From Isoetes taiwanensis (Eukaryota > Streptophyta > Lycopodiopsida > Isoetales > Isoetaceae): a stretch of 64,000 nt of DNA. The notes beneath the pieces are model-generated. The model made no database searches, was not told the origin of the DNA, and was given only the letters and a program-made list of their open reading frames with translations. Of this stretch, positions 56,990 to 64,000 are shown piece by piece (position 1 is the first letter of the stretch; the number at the start of each line of letters is the position of its first letter). The DNA lies in the NCBI GenBank assembly GCA_021234155.1, contig JAJEKV010000165.1, forward strand, positions 1 to 64,000, read 5' to 3'. The position numbers and the translations under genes are program-made.

Positions 56990-57342
56990 ATGGAGACACC
57001 CATCAAACCCCCGCCCAAGCCCAGATCCAGGCTCAAACCCAGCCACCCTCACAGTCTCATGCCACCGTGCATGACAACCTCTGGGGAGAAGATGCAGACA
57101 GCCCACTACAAAAATGGTCCAGACCAGACAGTAAAGACAAAGGAGAAGCCTCTTCCATGAGAAGGGAGGCTCGTGCTAAGGCACAATCGACAAACCCTAT
57201 GTGGCATGCCCATGACTCCTGCTCAGATCTGGCAGCACACCAGACATGTGAGGCAAGATGGAGACAAATCCAGACGATGATTGAGAATGACACCACTCGA
57301 ATTGCAAGCCTGGCAGAAGAAATGTGCTCCTCAGTACACTAA
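56990..57342 (+). pseudogene. unassigned Gln/charged-rich frame, possibly LINE gag
   Basis: An open frame reads HQTPAQAQIQAQTQPPSQS, then WGEDAD, then a charged, helix-prone stretch (ARWRQIQTMIEND). It ends with TAA at 57342. It lacks a good start codon and the corresponding place in segment Z (36290-36370) is deleted. The composition resembles LINE first proteins, and a LINE relic lies just beyond, but on the other strand. Assignment is tentative. Confidence 0.3.
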
Positions 57343-57499
57343 ATGTTGAAAAGGCAACTGGCTAAAGAGAAATAGCATAGGCAGGGATGGAGGCCCACAT
57401 ACAACAACCCAAGGACATCATCCATAGTCCTGATGCCCATGTAGGATAATCATAGAGTAGTACAGGTTTTACTTGCACTCTAAATAATAGCTTCTTAAG

Positions 57500-58190
57500 C
57501 TTACAATGCCAAAAGTTATTTTGTTTTCACATATGCATCATCCCATAGAGTGCTCTAAGCCCCCCAGAGGCTCGCTTTGTTGTTGTCGCCTTCCATCTAT
57601 GAGTAATCTCAATACCAAGATACTTGAATTGGGAAACTTGTTGTAATTGCTCCCCCCATATTATAACTTGAATCTTTTTCTTGCTGCCAAACACCATTAC
57701 TTGTGATTTGTCCTTATTAACTGTCATTCCCTTTTTTATGCAAAACTCATGGAACACATCAAGGTATTTTTGTAGACATGCATGGCTCTTACCAATAAGC
57801 ACAATCAATGCTGAAGAGCAATAGACAAAGAACATGGTGCTACAGTTCTACTCTCCAATCCCCCCATGTCTGTTTAGCCAATCTTGGACTTTATCGATAT
57901 AGAGTCCAAAGAGCACAGACGAACAAGGGCTTGTTTCACTCCAATAGCGCTCTGGACCATATCTGCAGCTTTGAAAAGGAAAGAGATCTCAATTAGCACT
58001 TGGTTATACAAGCAAGCCATACATGTCTCAGGTCAATGGGTACTTATAGAGATTCCAATCTTTCATATAGTTTTAGTCAATCAACTTAGACACATAAATC
58101 CATCAAAGCCAAACATCTCTGGTTTTTCTTTTTCTTGGCTCCTTTTATGATCACTCTCAATGCAATTAGGTGGTCTTCAGTGGAATATCT
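57500..58190 (-). pseudogene. LINE reverse transcriptase relic
   Basis: On the minus strand, from high to low coordinates: STEDHLIALRVII and LALMDLC (about 58100-58180), LYERLESL (about 58060), GVKQ with FGLYIDKVQDWL in shifted frames (about 57870-57950), then an open frame 57527-57835. This reads VLIGKSHACLQKYLDVFHEF, GMTVNKDKSQVMVFG and FKYLGIEI. The YADD site is destroyed (YCSSAL). These are blocks 3 to 7 of a LINE RT, distinct from the families at 37 and 61 kb. Confidence 0.8.
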
Positions 58191-58199
58191 ACACGAAAT

Positions 58200-58511
58200 C
58201 CAGTTTGACACGTAGCTTTAGCTTTAAACAATGTCTGAAATCAAACGCACTTATTTTAAAAGAGCATTTGAAAGATCCCTTCGAAGAATCCAAACAAAGT
58301 AATAAAAATGGTTACTTTTCCTTCCTTTCGCTTCAAAAAAATCTGAACAAAGTAAATAATGTGTTTTATTTCTAGTCTTTCAAATATTAGTGCATGGCAC
58401 TTGAAATATAAGCAATTTTTAGTATATTCCATACACTGTACGAAGTTATTAACAATGAAGAGCTTAAAATTAAGCACTTTTCTCAATACTTTATGCTCCT
58501 ACATGTTAAGT
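58200..58511. other. no gene seen
   Basis: Unassigned AT-rich DNA between the LINE relic and the LINE-type tail. Confidence 0.35.
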
Positions 58512-58576
58512 GTAATAATAGAATAGAATAGAATAGTTTTTTTAACGTCCACGAAGACCAATAGGTCATGGGACAT
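58512..58576 (-). mobile_element. LINE/SINE-type 3' tail with (ATTCT)n
   Basis: On the minus strand CCCATGACC-TATT-GGTC forms the conserved hairpin (58556-58567 for the stem and loop). TTCGTGGACG, a run of T/A and four copies of the pentamer TATTC follow. The tail type matches that at 17.8 kb and the hairpin matches 41.7 kb. Confidence 0.65.
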
Positions 58577-59189
58577 CTTAAAGTATAGCAAATTTTATCA
58601 CATTCTATAACAGTGCATGAAGTTGCAAGGAAAAACTGCATTCTAGAATGGGGCTCGCATGAAAATAACAAAAACGTCCTGATAGATAGGCTTCTCATTC
58701 ATCTCAGCAGATTTTCTACAATGGTAGATAGTGGATAGCCGGACACATGCGAACTACCCACGAAGAAAAATAAAGGGAATGTCCAATTATACAACTTGGA
58801 CCCCAGAAAATACAATGCTAATAGATGTTTGGTTTGTGTACCTACCGAAAGCTTATCACCGGGATTAAAAAACCCCGCCCTTTTGGGTTTTCGAGAAAAA
58901 ACCTTAATGATAAGCCTCCGACAAGGGACTTGGACAAATGTAAGGCTGAGAAATTGCTCTCAAAAAACCCACAAATGGAGAAGTCGAAGCTGCTGCCGCT
59001 TGCCAGCCTGTACCTGCACATCATCAATACTAGAACAAATGTCAAAAAACAAACCTCCCAACGTGGAGGGGCTGATCACGCGTGCCACGCGACAACAAAA
59101 GAAAAACCTCTTCAAACAGAGGGGCTGATCACGCGTGTCAGGCGACAAATACATGAAACATGACAAATACATTAAAGAATGAAGGGGAG
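58577..59189. other. no gene seen; two 44-bp repeats with hairpins
   Basis: 59052-59095 and 59105-59148 are two copies of a unit containing GGGGCTGATCACGCGTG. Each is headed by its own small hairpin, CCTCC-n-GGAGG and CCTC-n-GAGG. An inverted pair AGCTTATCA/TGATAAGC lies at about 58849-58916. Confidence 0.5.
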
Positions 59190-59375
59190 GAAGGGTGGGT
59201 TTTAAAGAATAGAGAATAAGATACTGTTGAGAAAGAAGAGGAAGCGCCGATGAGACGTTGATGAAGAACCTCGCCTAATATAGCGATCTCCCAACAAAAG
59301 AAAGCATGCAATGCATGCATGCGAGACATGCATGCTCGCCCCCTCTAGAATCTCGATCTGAAGGCTCGGATCGAT
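59190..59375. repeat. repeat with CATGCA cluster, copy 1
   Basis: Shares its sequence and order with 59566-59745. Near 59305-59335 is a run of CATGCA/ATGCATGCAT motifs, followed by a palindromic AATCTCGATC...GGATCGATGAGATT. Non-coding. Confidence 0.7.
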
Positions 59376-59565
59376 GAGATTCTAGAATGGGGCTTGCATA
59401 AAAATGACAAAAACGCCCCAAATAGAAGAGAACTTCCTTATCAAAAGGAGATCAGGGCGAAGGTCAAAGGATTATGGCCAAAGAGGCAAGGCCGAGAAAG
59501 GAGATACACAGCATGAGAAACGCCAAATTGGTCAATCCAAGCAGGAAGAAGCCCCTCTTCTACAT

Positions 59566-59745
59566 AGTTTCAAAGAATAGAGAATAAGATACTGCTGAGA
59601 GAGAAGAGGAAGAGTCGATGAGACATTGATGAAGAACCTCGCTCAATATAGCGATCTCCCAACCACAGAAAGCATGCAATGCATGCATGCGAGACATACA
59701 TGCTCGCTCCCTCTGGATTCTCAATCCGAGGGCTCGGATCGATGG
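59566..59745. repeat. repeat with CATGCA cluster, copy 2
   Basis: Second copy of 59190-59375, with the CATGCA cluster at about 59673-59703 and the same palindromic end. A weaker relative of its AAGCGCCGATTGAGA and AATCTCGATC parts is found in the duplicated segment at 22.5-22.7 kb and 28.7-28.85 kb, so this is a dispersed repeat family. Confidence 0.65.
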
Positions 59746-60010
59746 GATTAATTGTGAACCTCAATAGCATTCAACATATAAAACCTTGCGTTGTAGTTTT
59801 AAAAGCAAATAATCTAAATGTTTGGCTTTGGAACAATTAATGTAATGGGAAAACGCAATCATATTTATCTCATCTCATTTCAAAAACCAAGAGTAGAAGA
59901 ATAAGAAGTAAAATATGACACATGGAAGTGGTAAAACTTTATGGCGTGGCTTTATCCTCAAGAAGCCCAGAATGTAAATTTATTACCGAAAATTTTCTAA
60001 GAGAGCTTGT

Positions 60011-60319
60011 GGTATAAATTTATACCATGGCTGAGAAAACATTGCATTTTAAATTTATATTGTAGGTCTTTCAAGGTATAAATTTATATTGCGCATCCCA
60101 CATGACAGAGAGGGAACCGTATATACCAAAAATTTGTCATGAGGGAAGCCACGGTATAAATTTATACCGCGAGCTCCCTTTAAAAATGTCATGGCATAAA
60201 TTTCTAGATTATTAACACAAAGAAATTCCATTAAATGGAAGCTTATAAATTTACAGCACATGGTTATAACATGACATCTCATGGATATAACAAGACGAAA
60301 TGGGTATAAATTTATACCC
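60011..60319. repeat. cluster of GGTATAAATTTATACC palindromes
   Basis: Perfect 16-bp palindromes lie at 60011-60026 and 60153-60168, an 18-bp version at 60302-60319 and a near copy at 60075-60090. Half copies occur at 60193 and 60243. They are irregularly spaced over about 310 bp. No gene overlaps convincingly. Confidence 0.85.
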
Positions 60320-60329
60320 TTGCTTCTAG

Positions 60330-61454
60330 CCGAATGGGTGCCAGGACTTGATCCTTTTTCAATCTGGCGGCTGTGGAGGGGAAATTTTGGTTTACATGTA
60401 TTCCTGCAGCTCGTACCTAGAGGCGCCAACGGATTTCTAATGGTGTCTGAAACCCATTTAAAGGGAAGCAAGCTTGATCCAATGCCGACTTCTGTGACCG
60501 GCATCCTGCTCACTCATTGCAACAGTTCCAGGGTACCCATTTGAAAAGACAAAAAAATAATCCCCTATTCCAAGCAAGAGATATGATATTTTATGCCCCA
60601 AATCAAGAATTTCTATGCCGCAAGTCGTTTGCTAGATCCTTCTATTTAACGATTTTCAATCTTCTGAGACTGACTTTCGATTGATTGCAGGAGTTTTTGG
60701 ACTATATGATGCAATTACTCTCTCGGGATCTAGACTGAAGGGTGGCAAGTTTCAACGACACAGTCAGGATCAGAAACAAACAATGAGCAGAAATGCTTCA
60801 TCTGCTCCAATGGTACTTTTGATGGCCGGATTCCATGACTAGACTTGTGACGGTAGTTCTGATGACTGGACTCCTTTCGGAATCGGCGAAATCAATTTGC
60901 TGGGTAAGAATTAAAACCCTAACTATTAGAGACAGAGCCCTTGATCAAGGTTTTTTTGTCTGATCAAAGCCCTAATTGTTTTTCCTTTTATAGTGAAGAA
61001 ATTGGCCATGGTTTCTAGCACCAGCATGGCCACTCCTCATGTTTCCGAAATTGCTGTGCTAATTAAATGCAAGTACTCTAGTTTGAGTCATGCTGCCATA
61101 GCTTCGACTATGGTGTCCACAACCTTCTGTTACTAAGCATGACTTCATTTAGTTCTGCTTGGTGGTGGAGTTTGAATGCTTGACAACTCTTTCAACACAT
61201 GCCACTTATCTTGATATCATAATGTAAGTTACTGTTATCATTTATGCTTATGTACAGAAGGAGAATTGGCAAGGGTTTTCAAAATTTCCAAAAGAATGCT
61301 TTAGAATGATCAATTTACATGGTCATCAATAGATTGTACCTGGTGCTCAAGAAGGGCAATTTAGATCCAACTCTGATTACGCAAGTTGTGATTGCGTGGA
61401 ATGACATGATTATATACTATGGCGAAGACTAAAAAATTGGGCAAGCTCGTCATT
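60330..61454. other. no gene firmly seen; possible exon pieces
   Basis: A good donor (CTGGGTAAGAATT, about 60900) and acceptor (TCCTTTTATAG, about 60993) flank an AT-rich stretch. After the acceptor ATGGTTTCTAGCACCAGCAT opens a short frame (about 20 codons, HVSEIAVL). This might be a decayed gene, but I cannot assign it. Confidence 0.25.
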
Positions 61455-61480
61455 TCTTACAGCAGCACAAGCAGCAGGAT

Positions 61481-62190
61481 AGGGTCATGCTCGTTGGAGA
61501 CTTCAATGCCCGCACTGGCACGGAACAGCCGATGAGATTTGACCCTCTCACAGATGATGTGTTGCAGCTGAGCGCCCTTCAGCAGGAGGTTGGCCACGGG
61601 TATCAGCTAACACTCAGGTCTCGCGCTATGGGAGGCAGTTGTTACTGCTTTGCAGTATCTTTGGCCTTGTGATTTGCAATGGACTAGCACAGTGGCCATC
61701 CTCCAGCCAGCACACTTGCAGGCAGTAGAACCAGGGAGGTGGGTCCAGCGTGGTAGACTATGTTTTAGTGGCCAAGCAGGACATGCATCTAGTCAAATAT
61801 TTTCGAGTGGGCACAGCTGGTAGGGATGAGGAGGTGGACTCAGACCACCTGTTGCTCTACTTGCACCTGGCTTGGCAAGTTGCTCCAGACGCCTGTCCAA
61901 CACCTCCTCGTATGCCCCAGCTCAGACTGGACTATGAGCGCGCTCCTACTTACTCCCAAATGCTTATGGAGGATCTGGCAAGCATCTCACAATGCTCAAC
62001 ACTGGAGCAGCAGGCAGGCTCATTGATGTCCTCGGGGCTGCTACAGAGAGGTGTTTTGGGAGAAGTCGCCCCAGGCAAACCTCGAGAGCTACAGCCTTTC
62101 CGCGTAACCAGTGGTTCGATGCCGAGTGCAAAGAACACAAATGCTAGCTCCGCCAAGTCACAGACCCTGCTCTACGCTCGGATGCAGTGA
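61481..62190 (+). pseudogene. LINE endonuclease C-terminal half
   Basis: GDFNARTGTEQPMRFDPL lies in the frame 61487-61672. After a shift, VDYVLVAKQDMHLV and EVDSDHLLLYLHLAWQ lie in 61750-62190. The SDH box is intact. The N-terminal WNCRG half is missing because of truncation. Confidence 0.8.
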
Positions 62191-63637
62191 AGCAATACCG
62201 CACTTTCCTTAAGGCTAGAAAGGCCAGGTACATTGCAGTCCGTCAACAGGAAATGTTCTTCCTCCTGGAACGTCATCCCAGGACATTCTGGCGGAGAGTG
62301 CTCAGGAGGCCAGTGCCGACAACAGGAAACATCACTCCAGACCAGTGTGGGGCAATACCTGCAACAGCTCTACAACCCGAGGGTGCATGGGCGGCATTAT
62401 CCCCCCAGCAGGGCCCCGTACTGGAAATCATGGAGGCAGATAGCACAGGAGCTGCAACGTCTAGCCAATGGAAAAGCACCAGAACTTGATGGCATGCAGG
62501 CAGAGTTACTCAAGTGTGCAGGACCATCCATGGTGCCGGTACTGACAGACATGTTCAACAAGGCATTGCAGGAAGGTTTCCCTCCGCAATGGACCAGGGT
62601 TGTCCCAATCTATAAGGCAGGAGACCCGCATTGTCCAGCTAATTACCGGACCATCATGATCAGCTTAGTGTTTGCAAAGCTTCTCGCCGGGATCCTTGAG
62701 CAGTAGTTGACAAGATGGGCAGAGGCAGCAGGAGTCCAGGCACTCACACAGGCAGGATTCAGGCCGAGGCACTCAACCATAGATCATATCTTCACGCTGC
62801 GGACTCTGGTTGAGGACAACAGGAATCATCGGCAAGATCTGTATTGCTGCTTCGTAGACTTCACCAAGGCTTTTGACACTGTGCCTCGGGAAAAGCTGTG
62901 GGCAAGATTGCAGCAGCTAAACATCCCTGCCGAAATGCAGAACGCAGTGTATAGGTTATATGAGACATGCACCGGCCGATTGCAAACAGTAGGCCAACCA
63001 TTCGAGAGCAGTATCGGGGTCCGCCAGGGATGCCCTCTCTCTTCCATACTATTGCCTGTATACTGATCAGCTGGAGAGATGGCTCGCTGATAAATGGAGG
63101 CACTGGGCTCACCTCCTACACCAGATCGTCAAGCAACTGATCTATGCTGACGATATGGACCTCCTAGCACACACTCAGGCAGACATGCAATGCCATCTCG
63201 ATGCCCTGGACACATTTTGCCAGGAGACTGACATGTGTGTCAACTTAGCCAAAACCAAGGTGGTTCTGGTATTGTCTGCACGCCAGCCACGGCCTCCAAT
63301 CCTCACTTATCGTGGCCAACATGTCAAAATGGTGCCTGCTTACAAATATTTGGGGGTGGAATTTCTGTCGGCCATGAACTGGGACAATTCCATCCGGCTG
63401 CGAGCCGCAGCGGGTTGGAAGGCACTCTATGAAATGGAGAGCAATAGTCACAAGGCAGAGCTGTATGATTGGACCCACCAATCGCACCTATTCAAGGTGC
63501 TAGTAGAACCCGTGCTTTTGTATGGGGTCGAGGTCTGGGGCCCGATGATTTTCCTCGACACTTGGAATGACGTGGAGCAGGTGCAGGAAGATTTCCTAGC
63601 ACATGCCCTGGGGGTGAAGTCCACAGTCCCATACTAG
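62187..63637 (+). pseudogene. LINE reverse transcriptase, few lesions
   Basis: Open frames 62233-62706 and 62707-63066 are one frame separated by a single TAG (62704-62706). They hold LANGKAPELDGMQAELLK, PIYKAGDPHCPANYRTIMI, GFRPRHSTIDHIFTLR, CCFVDFTKAFDTVPREKLW and GVRQGCPLS. A shift near 63060 leads to YADD (63143-63154), VNLAKTKV and AYKYLGVEF in a frame to TAG at 63635-63637. All RT catalytic residues are present across the frames. It copies LINE RNA at nicked DNA in this family. Confidence 0.88.
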
Positions 63638-64000
63638 ATACTGCTGCAGAAAACATGTTACTTGCCTCTTCAAAGGGGGGCCCTTGACAGACATATCGTC
63701 TATTTCCAGAAGGTGGCCAGCATGGACAATGCTCGTCTCCCTAACCTTGCTTACACTGTGGCAATGGGGCCTCAATGCCTAAAAGTCTGCTGGAGGAAAA
63801 AGAGAGCTCAGTGGCTGGTCAGATGGAATGTGCAGGAGCACAGGTGCAACCAAGTGCAAACGAAGGCAGATCGCCGCAGCCTTAGACAGTACCTTGACGC
63901 ATGCTTCCTCAGTAAGCTATGGGATGCCAGCACCCTTGAACAGGTCAAGATGACACATTATCACCGCCATATAAATCCCATGTTGGAGCGAGGCCCGTAA
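63638..64000 (+). pseudogene. LINE post-RT region
   Basis: The RT frame continues after the TAG at 63635 with ALDRHIVYFQKVASM (matching LDRHIAYFRKVVTM in the 37-kb LINE) and a basic stretch. It ends with a TAA at the last three bases of the window. The Cys/His segment expected further on is not reached. Confidence 0.7.

Larger units (their letters stand above)
52480..57430. repeat. segmental duplication, third (partial) unit
   Basis: Gene H, spacer, gene I and segment Z' follow the order of D, spacer, E and Z in unit II (31530-36490), with high identity for most of the length. Part of the spacer just upstream of H (52640-52790) is shorter and diverged. At 53860-54120 lies a degenerate 3' flank of a lost family gene (GGACATTCAGAACA) whose open frame of 87 codons is not conserved in units I and II. 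I do not call it a gene. Confidence 0.8.
61455..64000 (+). mobile_element. 5'-truncated LINE running off the window edge
   Basis: Related to the LINE at 37-41.8 kb, it begins abruptly inside the endonuclease domain (QQHKQQDRVMLVGDFNARTG). It continues through RT to the right edge, so the 3' tail is outside the window. 5' truncation is typical of LINE insertion. It is less GC-rich and less decayed than the other copy. Confidence 0.88.

Overview
The window looks like nuclear DNA of a land plant with a large, repeat-rich genome. The evidence is a Ty1/copia retrotransposon with an initiator-Met-type primer site, Helitron ends, hAT elements, several LINEs, tRNA-derived SINE-like units, TATA promoters and a spliced plant-type HAD gene. 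The LINE reverse transcriptases (STIDHIF, FVDFTKAFD, GVRQGCPLS, YADD) do not look like the usual angiosperm L1 type, so a fern or other non-seed plant is my best guess, at low confidence. No window-wide prokaryotic or organellar signature is seen.

Layout. 1-14.8 kb: a 3-kb direct repeat (1-3019 and 11755-14797) brackets 8.7 kb of older transposon debris. This holds two Helitron 3' ends, a LINE RT relic, a tandem 430-bp tRNA-like unit, an orphan LINE 3' tail and several tRNA-like heads. 15.6-16.3 kb: a complete non-autonomous hAT element with 8-bp target duplications carries 20 copies of the near-palindrome TTCGCGTAAGCGAA. 17.1 kb: a second hAT end sits in the promoter of a decayed small gene. 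17.7-19.3 kb (minus): a three-exon HAD/FCP1-like gene with two disabling lesions. 21.2-36.5 kb and 49.7-57.4 kb: a segmentally duplicated region with nine copies or relics of an unrecognised 74-residue gene, all on the minus strand. It is interrupted by a GC-rich LINE (37.0-41.8 kb), a hAT transposase relic (42.0-43.0 kb) and a 5.5-kb copia element (43.7-49.2 kb). 57.5-64 kb: a LINE relic, short palindromic repeat clusters and a second LINE running off the right edge.

The one clear host gene family is the 74-residue peptide family. Five copies are intact (27.0, 33.9, 50.0, 52.4 and 54.7 kb), one lacks its last eight residues, and three are broken. Most share a TATA box about 65-95 bp before the start codon and a conserved block further upstream. 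Two intact copies have lost the TATA box by different deletions, and two further promoter copies have no gene attached. The other genes are mobile-element genes, nearly all broken. Several premature stops are consistent with CAG to TAG changes, as expected from deamination of methylated plant DNA.
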